This document shows, one piece after another, positions 1-9,681 of a stretch of DNA of 31,204 bases; the first letter of the stretch is position 1, and every line of letters starts with the position of its first letter. Position numbers and translations under genes: made by a program. The notes beneath the pieces are model-generated. The model was given only the letters and a program-made list of their open reading frames with translations. It was not told where the DNA came from and did not search any database. Source of the stretch: Collybiopsis luxurians FD-317 M1 (lineage: Eukaryota > Basidiomycota > Agaricomycetes > Agaricales > Omphalotaceae); the NCBI GenBank assembly GCA_000827265.1, contig KN834846.1, positions 18,090 through 49,293 on the forward strand. The letters are read 5' to 3'.

Positions 1-1
1 C

Positions 2-703
2 ATTGAAGAGGAATTGACTAATCTCTTAGAGCATGGCACTTGGGAAGTGGTCCTGGAACCTGAATATGCAAACATTTTTGGCTGAAAATTGGTCTTCAAA
101 ATTAAGAAGAATCAGTCTGGGGGTGTGGACAAGTATAAGGCAAGGTTGGTGGCACAAGGGTACATGCAGGAATACAGAGTTGATTTTACTGAAATGTATG
201 CACCTGTTGCTTGTCTAGACTCAATCCGCACATCTCTGGTCCTTGGAGCATTTTACAACCTAGAGATACATCAAGTTGATGTCAAGGGAGCATACCTAAA
301 TGGTGACCTGGTTGAGCACAAAACCATTTATCTCTGTCATCCTCCAGGATACCCTCACTCTATATCTGCATTGCACACTGTCCTCAAGCTCAAGAGACTA
401 TAAGTGGGCTAAAGCAGAGCAGTAAATATTGATATATTTAATTCAAAAAGACACTGAAATCTTTGCTAGGGATGAAGCATTGCAATGTGGATCACTTGGT
501 ATTCTATCACCACAAGGATGCCTAACTCATCATTATCCTTACCTCAGTTGACAACCTCACAATTATTGCTTCAAATATGGGACTTATCAAATATGTGAAA
601 GCTCAACTTCAACTCACATTTACTATTACCAATTTGGGAGAGCTCCACTGGATCTTCAGAATCCAGGTTATTTGCAACCAAATTTGCCAAACCATTTCCC
701 TTC
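2..703 (+). pseudogene. Ty1/copia reverse transcriptase fragment (RVT_2), decayed
   Basis: Copia-type reverse transcriptase, the enzyme that copies the retrotransposon RNA into DNA. The frame opening at base 2 reads through KYKARLVAQGY and VDVKGAYLNGDL, both standard copia landmarks. The region corresponding to the YVDD active site follows at about 546-560 as VDNLTI, with the second catalytic aspartate replaced by asparagine. NLGELHWIF (about 632-658) and TISLHC (about 687-704) are the usual next landmarks. It is broken by an in-frame TGA near 82 and by frame changes after 403. Gag, protease, integrase and RNase H are missing, though the window edge may cut the 5' side. At about 703 copia homology stops and cytochrome P450 homology begins. 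The family assignment is firm; the fragment cannot be active. Confidence 0.85.
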
Positions 704-996
704 ACTGCATGTGAAAAAGGGCAATCCGAAGCATCTTTTGATGTTTGGGGTCAGGCCTCATATGTGTGTTGGGAAAAAGTGGGTAATTTATTTCATTTTG
801 GTGACTTTGGGCACAAGTGTACTAACAAGGTTGGTATAAATGGGATAGTCTGGCCAATATGCAATTGCAGCTGCTGATTGCGACTATTCTGTTACGCCAC
901 AAGCTGGAACTGTGCAATCCGGAGGAAGATTTGGAGGCGATAGAGGGAATTATGAATAAACCGGTCAAAGTTATGATTAATATTGCACTTAGATAG
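700..996 (+). pseudogene. Cytochrome P450 C-terminal fragment (two exons)
   Basis: C-terminal end of a cytochrome P450, a heme monooxygenase. The first exon (to 778) carries the heme-binding loop FGVRPHMCVGK, with the heme-ligand cysteine at 765-767. A 70-bp intron (779-848, GTGGGT donor, TACTAAC branch-like site, AG acceptor) separates it from the second exon, which continues in phase as LANMQLQLLIATILL and then LELCNPEEDLEAIEG, MNKPVKVMI and a TAG stop at 994-996. The splice restores the expected C-V-G-x-x-L-A sequence across the junction, which supports both the intron and the family. The first glycine-rich position differs from the usual FxxGxRxCxG. About 350-400 residues are absent upstream, because copia sequence abuts at about 703. 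I cannot name the CYP family. Confidence 0.8.
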
Positions 997-1800
997 AATA
1001 GTAAGAATATCTTAATGGCTTCATTATGACATAGAATTGGAATTGGATGTTTCAACCATGAGCGGAGAAATTAAGTGGCTCGTGAACAGCATTGGGCCCC
1101 TTTTTGGCTTTGGCACTCTGCCCATCTTGGCAGTGTTTTCAGCTCCTGCCATCCACCGGTAAGAGATTTGGCCAGGTGCTCACTGCCCCAGAAGTTTTCA
1201 CTGTGGAGGAAATGGCAGTATGTAGTCCCATCAATCCCTAGTCTACAAAGGTATTAAATATTTCATGATGACGTCTCGAGGTCATATTATTTTATTGCAC
1301 GATTGTGGGTCTAACTAACTCCAGTGGTATTCTTTTCTTTTTGTTATTTGAGTGGGGGCGTATCGAGTCATTATTAAGGAAGGTCAAAGCGAACTATTTC
1401 AGTGTAAGTGCTAATGTAACAGGCCTTCGAAGTACAATGTATTGCAGGATACATCATCCTTCATGACTGACAATAGCAAGTGGTAATTTGGGTGCTGTCG
1501 AAGCCAGAGGCATTTTTTAAATGCCCCCGCAATTTTGTTTGCTTCACTTTGTCCAATGGTCTTACAATGGTTACATCAACCAGCAGTAGCAATTTTATTG
1601 TGTCTACATTTTGTTTGTGATCATTCTACTTTTCCTAGCTCGATGTCCCTAAGGTTGTGCCAACCTCTCACTTATGATGATGCCACAATTCACAAGAACA
1701 ACAATTGTTCTCATTCAGGACATAGCCGCTTCACCCTGGTCAAAGAGATTCAATTGACTTACAATAATGCTCTGTGTGGGTATTTTCCTCTTGACTGATT
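997..1800. other. Stretch without a recognised gene
   Basis: Short open frames exist (for example 1075-1257 and 1535-1798 on the plus strand), but none shows a domain I recognise. A peptide around 1085-1150 is hydrophobic and glycine-rich (GPLFGFGTLPILAVF), perhaps a remnant of a membrane protein. I could not extend it by plausible splicing. No repeats or RNA genes were seen. Confidence 0.4.
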
Positions 1801-1819
1801 TAACGATGCACCCGTAGAG

Positions 1820-1827
1820 TATATAAG
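1820..1827 (+). promoter_or_regulatory. TATA box (TATATAAG)
   Basis: A perfect TATATAAG octamer lies 48 bases upstream of the ATG at 1875, a normal distance for a fungal core promoter. The same octamer occurs on the minus strand at 3320-3327, upstream of the coiled-coil gene start, and on the plus strand near 6129. Confidence 0.5.
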
Positions 1828-1874
1828 CCCCAAAACTTGAATGCAACTCATTTCTCGCATCCTTGAACTTCAAC

Positions 1875-1973
1875 ATGAGCTACCCCAATGATTTCGGACC
1901 ACAGTGGGCTGCTTACTATGTGCCCAGCAGTCCCCACAGTCCCACCCAGCCTTGGCACATCCCAAGTTACCTG
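1875..1973 (+). CDS. Candidate first exon of a small unknown gene
   Basis: The frame from the ATG at 1875 encodes 33 residues rich in proline, tryptophan and tyrosine (starting MSYPNDFGPQWAAYY). It ends exactly at a GTGAGT splice donor (1974), in phase 0. The upstream TATATAAG box supports a real transcription start. If the next AG (about 2032) is used, the protein closes after only a few more residues, so either the gene is very small or it lost its downstream exons to the neighbouring opposite-strand gene. I do not recognise the protein. Confidence 0.35.
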
Positions 1974-2092
1974 GTGAGTGTTCAACTAATTTTCATTGTG
2001 ACCTCCTGGACTCATACATGCCACGTGCACAGCACAATGGCCCACCCCACAAGTTATGATTCACATAGCACACTCGATCACAGACAAAATGG

Positions 2093-3258
2093 CTAAGGAA
2101 AAATAGGATTGGTGTTACAGTAGGAACCAACAAACTGGACAGTGAAAAGAAATGCTTGTAAACATACAGTTTACTGCTACAAGTATCACAAATGGGAGCT
2201 AATTTTCATAAGTACCTTCACTGCATCTTGCAATTTATTGTACTTGGTTAACAGCTCCTGTTCCTTGGCATCATACAAATCCTTCATAGCTTTGAGCTTT
2301 GAAGCCTGAGTGGATGTTTCAGTTCAGGTCTACCGCATACTCAAAGACAAACCCTCACCTCACACTGTTCCTGAGAAACTAGCCCACGCTTGACCCGTGT
2401 TTGAAGATCAGTCATGATGGAATTCAAGGCAGTACAGGCTTCAGTTGTGGCTGTGTTCAACTCCTGCAACAGGTCTGAAGCAGCAGGGCCATCAGCCCCT
2501 TCAGCAGGGGACCTGGCATCTTGCATAGTTCCACTGCTCTGGCTGAGAATAATGAAAACACCTTCCAGTTAACAATGGTTTGATCCAAGAGAATAGATTC
2601 TAAGACATACCTTGAGAGCTTTAATCTCAGCCTCACTTCCCTCCAACTTCTGTAAAAGTGATGAGATTTGAGCTCTGAGGTCTTCACATTCAGTCGAACC
2701 AGCATCCTGAGCAATAGAAATACTGTTCAGTTAATAATAGTCTGATTAAAGAAAATAGCATGCAAAGACGTACCTTGAGAGCTTTTGTCTCTGCCTCTCT
2801 CTCCTTCAACTCCTGTGAAAGTGTTCCAATTTGAGCTTTGAGGTCTTCGCATTCAGTGGCCTGAAATGAATTGAATAATGAAGGTATATACAGTCCCATT
2901 CAACAAAGACCCACATGAGCCATTTGGGATACTACAAGCTCCTCTTCCAACTTGTCAATTTGGAGCGCTGTTCAGTGAGTCTTGTTCTGATGAAAGCTGC
3001 TTTTGTCTTTCAAATCCTGTACAAGTTGCTTCAAACGGACCTATAAAAATGTTATATGTGTGGTTTCCTAACTAAAGACAAAGACAAACAATGTGTGCTG
3101 CTGGACTGTCTAGCTGATTCTGCACAGCAGGGTCTGAAGTAGAAAGTAGACAAATTTTCTTTGTGCAGGAGAACAACATGAATGAGGTGATAGATGTCTA
3201 TGGCAGATATGAGGATTGGATGTATGGAGGATCTTGAATTGGTGCTGTCATCATCCAT
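2093..3258 (-). pseudogene. Coiled-coil protein gene with duplicated exon, one nonsense codon
   Basis: Multi-exon minus-strand gene encoding a heptad-rich coiled-coil protein of unknown function. Exons that join with GT-AG introns, all in phase 0, are 3040-2936, 2860-2774, 2706-2611, 2538-2359, 2305-2216 and 2134-2093, closing with TAG at 2093-2095. Exons 2860-2774 and 2706-2611 both encode TECEDL-(K/R)-AQI followed by a similar coil and ALK, so they are duplicates. The 60-residue exon 2538-2359 is less coil-like (SPAEGADGPAASDLLQEL). An in-frame TGA at 2974-2976 interrupts the first mapped exon. The likely start is the ATG at 3258 (MDDDSTNSRSS), with TATATAAG 62 bases upstream, but splicing between 3258 and 3041 is unresolved. 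I see no recognisable functional domain. Confidence 0.6.
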
Positions 3259-3319
3259 GGCACGGGTGGTTAGAGATGGAGGGTGGCAAAAGAAAACATC
3301 TGAGAAAAAAAGTTCGTGG

Positions 3320-3327
3320 CTTATATA
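3320..3327 (-). promoter_or_regulatory. TATA box for the coiled-coil gene
   Basis: TATATAAG on the minus strand, 62 bases upstream of the ATG at 3258. It is the same octamer as at 1820-1827 and it supports the chosen gene start. Confidence 0.45.
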
Positions 3328-3804
3328 CCATTTTTGTGTGGGCATTCAAACATTGGAACAAAGGCTCTCCGAGCGTGTGATTGTAATGGAAACATGCTCA
3401 CAAACACTTTTGTCACTGCTCCACATGAAGGATTCAGAAAATACACTTTGAGCATTTCTTATTTTCTAAACTTCTACTTTCACAAATGGGATTTCCTTCT
3501 GTGGTTGAGTCTGGATAATTCAGCTGAGCTGAGCACATACGATGTGAGCTAGGAGTGTAGGTCAGTACATTCACTAAAAATACAACACTCAAGAAATGAT
3601 TAACCCATTGCCAACAGCAAAGCCTGATCAAATAGAACTAAAGTGTTGGATCAAGGTCGATGGGTCGTACAGATTACTGTCCAGCTATATGTCTTGGCAA
3701 GAGAGACACAGATTTCAATGACGCTGTAAGCATTGAAGACATCAAGACTGTCAAACAACCAAGGGCACTTGCTAGAGATGCCCCCAAGAGCAACTTGATC
3801 TTAC

Positions 3805-3901
3805 CATCGCCGACATCACCAAACATGACCACAAACAGGAACAAGAAGGTAATGACAGTGAAGAGTTGAGGGTTGAGTTCTTGGTAACTTGTAATACCAT
3901 A
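3805..3901 (-). pseudogene. V-type proton ATPase subunit a, single-exon fragment
   Basis: One exon, bounded by an AG acceptor (3902-3903) and a GTAAGA donor (3803-3804 inwards), encodes [23 protein letters not shown] and VVMFGDVG. This is the strongly conserved stretch that starts the membrane half of V-ATPase V0 subunit a (Vph1/Stv1 family), which forms the proton half-channels against the c-ring in vacuolar and Golgi membranes. Family members usually have proline in T-F-P-F-L-F and histidine after V-G; here both differ (FLF and D). I found neither the cytosolic half nor the remaining helices with the essential arginine on either side, so this is an isolated fragment and not a gene. Confidence 0.65.
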
Positions 3902-4019
3902 CTGTAGTGGTCCATATTGTCTATAAGCCTTCTGTGAACTTGTTCGTGTTGGTTAAGTGTACCGTACAACATCGCCAAACCTCCTCAAGGGGCTGTAGAG
4001 ATAGCAGAATTCAAAGATG

Positions 4020-4941
4020 TACTAAAAAGTCATTATAAACATGAGCATATGCGATATTCAGGTTCCTCAGTCTCCCAGCGATCCTCACTTATCCTTCACA
4101 AATCCCTGCATTCTCAATATTGAAAATACTCTTCTCCTGGGACTCTGTCAGCTCAAAGAAAACAGCAATGCCATACTTGAAAAACACAACTTCGGCATTT
4201 TCCTGCTTTGGCAGTTGCTCTTGTTCTCAAGCATGAATACTGGGAGATGGAGGTCTTTTAGGTTGTCAGATTGTTTCGGGCGAGGAGGATGCACTGAGAA
4301 GGGGATCGTCGGAGAGATCAGAGATGGCGGAAGTGGGAGTGCAGTCGATGAGGGGGCCTCATTTGTCTACAGGTAAGTTGGACATCATATATCTGTCATC
4401 GTGAGATGAGTCAATTTGGTAGGTGAGGTAGGAGCCCTGATAGCCTATTTCCTCAGCTTCTGAAAGTCAAGTGAGGAAGGATGTTGCCATCACCGGTTTG
4501 TGCAGAGGCTGAGGAATGCACATTGGCATTGTGACCATACCTTGGGAGTAAAGGAAGATGGTGCATCTGCGTATGAGCAAGTGAGATGATGACCAAGTGC
4601 AAAAATTGGACTGGACATACAATGTATAATGCCTCGTCAAAGACTCTAGGCACTACATTATGTTCGCATTTCAAAAAGGAAGACAAAAGCTTCATCTTGA
4701 AGGACCCTGCTATACAATAAGCTGTAATCCTCTTCATCCCACTGCATTCCCGCTGCTCCTTGCTCATTCTCTCTGCTTGGCTTTTATGATCCCTGACATG
4801 AACACCGGTGCCAGTCTCATAATCAAGGACCTCATTGTCTTCAACGATAAGTTTGGGCTGGGGTGTAGAAGGAAGAACGACGAGTTTCTGAGAGGTTTTG
4901 GATGTTCTCTCTGATTTGCCCAGGAGAGGTGCCCAATCACG
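4020..4941 (-). pseudogene. RMD1/Sif2-like (DUF155) gene, central part, decayed
   Basis: Central part of a DUF155 protein, related to yeast Rmd1 and fission-yeast Sif2, a eukaryotic family linked to mitochondrial and meiotic functions. Exon 4941-4621 reads TSQKLVVLPSTPQ, then MKRITAYCIAGSFKMKLL and VPRVFDEALYI, and ends at a GTATGT donor. The next exon (from 4566) gives HHLPLLPRYGHNANVHSSAS. LSEAEEIGYQGSYLTYQ follows after a frame change near 4480, and ENAEVVFFKYGIAVFFELTE near 4190-4130 is the family's signature core. SEDRWETEE and VYNDF close the match near 4020. Three in-frame TGA codons occur between the last two blocks (about 4364, 4270 and 4230). The N-terminus and C-terminal membrane segment are missing. 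Family assignment is confident; function is lost. Confidence 0.75.
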
Positions 4942-5013
4942 CTAACAAACTATGAACACTGCGGAATACATCAGATATCAACCCAAAAACAAAACTACTC
5001 ATAAAAGACTCAC

Positions 5014-5270
5014 TTGACATATTTGAAGAACAAATTTGGATATCTCTTGTCCAGGATCCACGAAACAACAGGAGCAAGGGCACCGAGAAGGAAAAAGTCC
5101 ACTAGGGCTAATTGAACAGATTTTCAGCATTGAAAAATTTTGAGCTCAGATATTCCGGACTCACAACTAGGAAAAAAAATCATCAACAAATGCCCGGTGA
5201 GGCATAAAAATGCACGCTACTCAATAGCACATATGGCCTTTGGAGAACATTCGATCTGGCCCAATAATGC
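5014..5270 (-). pseudogene. Oligopeptide transporter (OPT) fragment, two exons
   Basis: Piece of an OPT-family proton-coupled peptide transporter of the plasma membrane. The upstream exon begins at 5270 after a TTGCAG acceptor and encodes IIGPDRMFSKGHMCY, the conserved IGPxR(I/M)FS segment, followed by TGA at 5221-5223. The downstream exon (5107-5014) encodes LVDFFLLGALAPVVSWIL then KRYPNLFFKYV and ends at a GTGAGT donor. The order and content match the last third of OPT proteins. The expected next element, with its IPPATPxNY-type motif, is absent, and RMD1-like sequence starts only 72 bases further on. A minus-strand frame at 5513-5731 has a GYAMGL and EVQWP pair that may be an earlier OPT part; this is weaker. 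Confidence 0.6.
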
Positions 5271-5731
5271 CTGCAAGGGAAAACCACATCCTCAGATGAA
5301 TGGAATCACCCAAGGAGAAAAGATTACTAACCCCACTAATAGCTATTTAGTAAATCCATCGCGGCAAAGAAACTGAACCACTCATGATAATACTAGCAAC
5401 ACCAAACACTTCTGTACTCTGACAAGTAAACCTATCCAGTTGATTCTGTTGGCAGATATTCCTTTCCACACCGAGTCGAGTCAGACACCCAGTCCAACAC
5501 CAACAGAGTACTTCACAGATACTCACGAATATTGATGTGACATAGCACCCCTAGGAGAGTTGGGAGAGCAGTATTGTAGCTGTATGGCCACTGTACTTCT
5601 GTAGGTAGTGTACACAGTCCCATCGCATATCCTGGCCTGGGTTGGTTGGCATAAGATCCATTGTAAGCTTTCTCTAGGCGTGAGCACTGGCAGTTCAGAT
5701 TTTGACAGCTGCCTTGGCATTTGGCCTCCAA

Positions 5732-7216
5732 ACAGTCCTTTTCAAACAGAATCAGAATGGGGTTCTTGTACAGAAGAAAGAGAAGTCAACATAAACACAG
5801 ACTCCCGTGGAGCCGGCATTGCATGCAGGTTTGGACCAATTATCTTGCAGAGTATTTTTGTAGATATTATGCAAAAGTGTGTCGAATGCGTCGTAGTGGT
5901 TGTTCAGAATCATAAGAGAGTGGGAGGGTGAGTTGAAGTACAAATCTGTGCCGGATACAGAGGTCAGGTTTAAAGGGGAGGATGGGCAGGGCAGGTTTGC
6001 AGTTGCTGGTGGACCATTTACAGGGCAAAAAGAAGACAAAACTGTGAAGGTGCATAGTGATGGTCTGAAGGAAAGGAAAGGACAGATGGTGAACAAGCAA
6101 GAGGGCAGAGAGCCTTGATAAACTCACCTATATAAGATGTACAATACTGCAATGCTTTCCTATGCATCTTGACACCTTTCAAATGTCAGAGGCAGGTAAA
6201 AAAGTTCCTGGGGCCTGGATATGGTACCTCTTCCCCTGCACTAGCACTGGTTTTATTGAGGCTGCCTAAGAAAGGAGCTAGATAAGATTAATCCAACTCA
6301 CTGTACTCTGCACTCATAGTCCACTTGATTGCCTGTTTTGCACATCCCCCATTGCCCCCATGCAGCCCACTGGAGGCGCTCTAGATACCCATGTGTCACC
6401 CATTACCTTTTTTTTGTCCAGAAATGGAAGCTTTCCCAGCTGAAATAATGACCGTGGAATAATTCATTTCTCAGGGATAAAAAGAGTTATTTTCAGCGCC
6501 AGATTGCCAGGGCAAAATGTGTTCAATCTTGGCATATTTACCAGCACCCAAATATATCATATCTGGTTCATGATAAGTCTCCAGAATTGGTTCAATTGAC
6601 ACACATAAAATTAGCCCAATGTCAGGTTAAATATATGCCTACATAAGTACCTAGAAATTGACAACATATTCTAATCTTTCTTGGCCCTGAAATTCCAACT
6701 CTGTGGTAGTGTTGATCATGCTGTTTTGGGTTTGTTTTTTCTCTCACCTTTTCAATGATCGAATGCCAAGAAAGTCAACCACACAATGCATGCAGTAAAC
6801 CAGACCTATGACTTGGCTAAGGTGGGTGTTGCCTTGTTTTGGGGCTCAAGCAATTGAATTGCAATCTTTCTTTCCATCTTTGGTCACTGACCAAGATACT
6901 TACCTCTTGCCTCACTAGGGTTTGCGAGATACAGGATCGATCTGAACAAAGATGGAGTAAGTATAAATCAACACCCATTGTATGATGCGGCCCATCTCGT
7001 TTTCTCAACAAAGCATATTTTACCTATACCACCAATGGCTGTACTAGCAACTCTAGTAGAATTGCCGGTACAGAATTCCTTTTTTTTATAATTCTATACT
7101 TTCACTAATTGACAAGCATGCACTATATTTCGAAGGATTTTTTGAAGAAGGTATTCAATGACAGTATAAGCTTTGCTTTGTGACTCTTGTGATCTTAATT
7201 TAACTCTACTTTCCAG
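5732..7216. other. Stretch without a recognised gene
   Basis: Overlapping open frames of up to 114 codons exist on both strands at 5750-6127, but none resembles a family I know. A TATATAAG word sits near 6129 on the plus strand. The 6400-7110 part is AT-rich with scattered homopolymers and no clear repeats. The first exon of the downstream GTPase gene should lie at the right end of this stretch, but I could not identify it. Confidence 0.35.
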
Positions 7217-7220
7217 AGTG

Positions 7221-8260
7221 ATGGGAGCCACCAGAAGTGGAAAATCCACTGTAAGTTTCCTGTTTCCCCTTTCCGACTGCCATCAATACCATCATTCATC
7301 AGAGTCATTGGATACTCATCCTTCTTCTTCAAGTTCATCAACAAAGCTTGTGGATGGGACAAAATGACTGTCAGAGATAGTCTGGTGTCTGGTACAGCTG
7401 ACATTAAACTCTCATCTATCTTTAAGCTGAATGGCCGCGATGTCTGCCTCATTGATACACCTGGGTTTGATGATACCAACAGAAAGGATGTAGATGTCCT
7501 TGGTGATATTGCAAGGCATATCGCATGCACGTATGTCACTTCACTCTCACAAGTCCTGCGGATTCGCTTGATACTGACACATTTACATAGTTATAAAAAT
7601 AATATCAAACTTGCCGGGGTACTCTACCTCCATCACATCTCCAACAATCGCATTACCGAGGTGACCAAATGGAACATAAAGATGTTTCACAACCTCTGTG
7701 GGTATGACGCTATGAAAAATGTAGCAGTGGTAACTACGAGATGGGATCTTTTTACCAAAACAGAAGGCGCAGGTCAAGAGAGAGAGATCAGAACAAACCC
7801 CAGTTTCTTCAAGGACGCCATTACCAATGGTGCTGGTTTGATTCAGCACCTCACTAATACCACTCACTTGACACAGGAGATTCTTTCAGTTTGATTGTCA
7901 AAAGTGCACCGATGGCTCTGAAGATCCAGAAAGAGCTCATGAATGAGAATAAGAGCTTGCATGAGACTGCCGCAGGTGCAGAGCTTAACTGTGAACTAAG
8001 GGAACAGATCCAGAAATACAAGGATGAGATCGAGCAAATCAAAGCGGAAATGAAGGGTATGTTCTTTTTACATATGTAATTGCTTTTGTACTGTACTAAA
8101 AGAGAAAGTAGAGCGACAACAGAAGGGTGACAAGCAGATTGCAGACCTCAGAGAAGAGATCAATGACATCAAAAGGCAGAAGGATAAGGCAGAGCATGCA
8201 AGAGAAGAAATGTGGGTGGACTATCAGAAATTGCGAGGGAAGCAGGATACAGGAAAGTGA
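7221..8260 (+). pseudogene. AIG1/septin-like P-loop GTPase with C-terminal coiled coil, frameshifted
   Basis: GTP-binding protein of a family expanded in mushrooms. Exons: 7217-7250 with the Walker A loop GATRSGKST; 7334-7530 with LIDTPGFDD (G3, DxxG); 7591-7893; 7894-8056; and 8103-8260. Introns 7251-7333, 7531-7590 and 8057-8102 have GT-AG ends, and the phases join correctly (IACT joins YKNNIKLAG across 7530/7591). VVTTRWDL at about 7723-7752 resembles the region of the G4 motif but with tryptophan-aspartate instead of NKxD or TKxD. The C-terminus (from about 7960) is a charged coiled coil ending in TGA. Near 7889-7894 the reading frame breaks between EILS and LIVKSAPMALKIQ, which are adjacent in relatives, so one or two bases have been lost or gained. 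No convincing exon was found upstream of MGATRSGKST. It is otherwise well preserved, so a recent pseudogene or a sequencing error is possible. Confidence 0.7.
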
Positions 8261-9236
8261 ACAGTAAGGGCAGATCTTTCTAGCTAGTTGCTTCCTTAGT
8301 CCTATTTACTCAGTATGCTTTTTCTTTTTCTCATTTTGTCTTTCACATGGCACTACAATCACCAAGTTGCTTGAACATGAGAGAAGTAAGTTGATACCTG
8401 AATCGCAAAAGCATTCAATGTAGAAAATTGACATTGATACTTGAGACGAGAGTTGGTCCTGTGCAGAGTGGTAAGCAGTTATGGCCTGTAGAATTTGAAG
8501 ACCTCCAACGGTAGGCCTTAAACAGTAATGGGACTGTGGACAGAAATCTACCTATCCTACTACACACTTCCATTGTTTTACTTAAAGAGGGGGTAGGAAC
8601 ACCAATTAATAGTTTCCTGACAGCCCCGATTATCACAACTTTTACCTTCCAACTGCTACATTGTACTGTGCTTCATTTGATTCACAGATTAGAAAGAGGT
8701 TCACACAACGCTTAATTGGAGGTGGAAAATCCCTTACAGTCACGATAACGTGTCAGTAATGAAAAAAATCCATGAAAAGTTCGGTAGGGGTCATACTGAT
8801 GATAGTCTATCACCTTTTGCATACATACTTAGTGTAATGTCCACTATATGAAGACATACCTCAGGTTGTATAGGCTTTCTCAGCCAGGTTTGTCATTGGT
8901 AATACAATTCAGCCCATGTCATTCCAGATGGAATACTCATTACTTACTCATTTATTGCAAACAGTATCACTCAGCCATTGATAGTAGAAGTATGTAGGTA
9001 CTGTGTCATGTAGTACATAAGACCTACTTCTAGATAGTCTTCCCTAAGCAGACAACAAATACACCGAAGATTACTAGTGATGGGTGTATCAGTTACCCTA
9101 AGGCTGGAATTGCACACAAAACAGAATAATAAGTTGTATCCGATATTCAAGGCTCACCACTCTTATCATGCTACTGCATTACATTTCTACAATGATTATT
9201 AATAACATACTCAGTTCCTCATATTGGCTCATGAAA
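8261..9236. other. Stretch without a recognised gene
   Basis: Between the GTPase gene and the displaced 3' end of the membrane-protein gene. One 73-codon minus-strand frame (8415-8636) shows no recognisable domain. The sequence is AT-rich and CpG-poor. I see no repeats or RNA genes. Confidence 0.35.
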
Positions 9237-9323
9237 TCATGAATTCCAACTTTGTAATCCCTCTAGAGCTGGGTGGACAGTTGTACTGAAGACACTGCAT
9301 TCCCTGTGAGAGCCTTCCATGAT
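9237..9323 (-). pseudogene. Displaced last coding segment of the seven-helix protein gene
   Basis: If the copia element and one copy of its 5-bp duplication are removed, the minus-strand frame running through 22318 (HIHQ) continues without a break for 28 more codons here (IMEGSHRECS... ending LQSWNS) to a TGA at 9237-9239. Phase, strand and target duplication all agree. This is therefore the 3' end of the gene whose body is at 22318-23530, pushed 13 kb away by the insertion. Confidence 0.7.
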
Positions 9324-9328
9324 CTGGT
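9324..9328. repeat. Target-site duplication of copia (left copy, CTGGT)
   Basis: CTGGT directly precedes the left LTR, and the same five bases directly follow the right LTR at 22313-22317. Five bases is the usual duplication for Ty1/copia integration. Confidence 0.85.
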
Positions 9329-9663
9329 TGTTAGGTGCAGGGTTCTAGAATAAGAAATAATATATAAATGAAGGTATTCGGCGATAAGGAAAGTGAGTAG
9401 TACCTAGAATAAGAAATGATATATACTAGGTACATCAGTTAGATGCCAGGTATATGCTACATATAAATAACTCACAATGAAAGGCAGTAGGTCAGTATCA
9501 TACTTGTAGAGTAAAGAAGAGAGGGTAAAGAAAAGAAATAGGAGAAAGTGAAATAAGTAGTTACACGGTAACTAAAGATTGGAAACATATTAAGTAATTG
9601 AGTACTAAACATAGTAAGTAAAAAAAAAGTCTGTTAGGGGTATGAACAGTGTATACCTCAACA
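9329..9663 (-). repeat. Copia LTR (left; the 3' LTR of the element)
   Basis: 335-bp long terminal repeat. It starts TGTTAGGTGCAG and ends CCTCAACA as printed (TG...CA ends). It is intact and therefore serves as the empty-site reference for the interrupted right LTR. Confidence 0.92.
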
Positions 9664-9672
9664 CTCCCCCTC
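9664..9672 (-). promoter_or_regulatory. Polypurine tract of copia
   Basis: On the minus strand GAGGGGGAG directly precedes the LTR start TGTTGAGG. This is the position and composition of the plus-strand primer of an LTR retrotransposon. Confidence 0.7.
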
Positions 9673-9681
9673 GCTGTGCAC

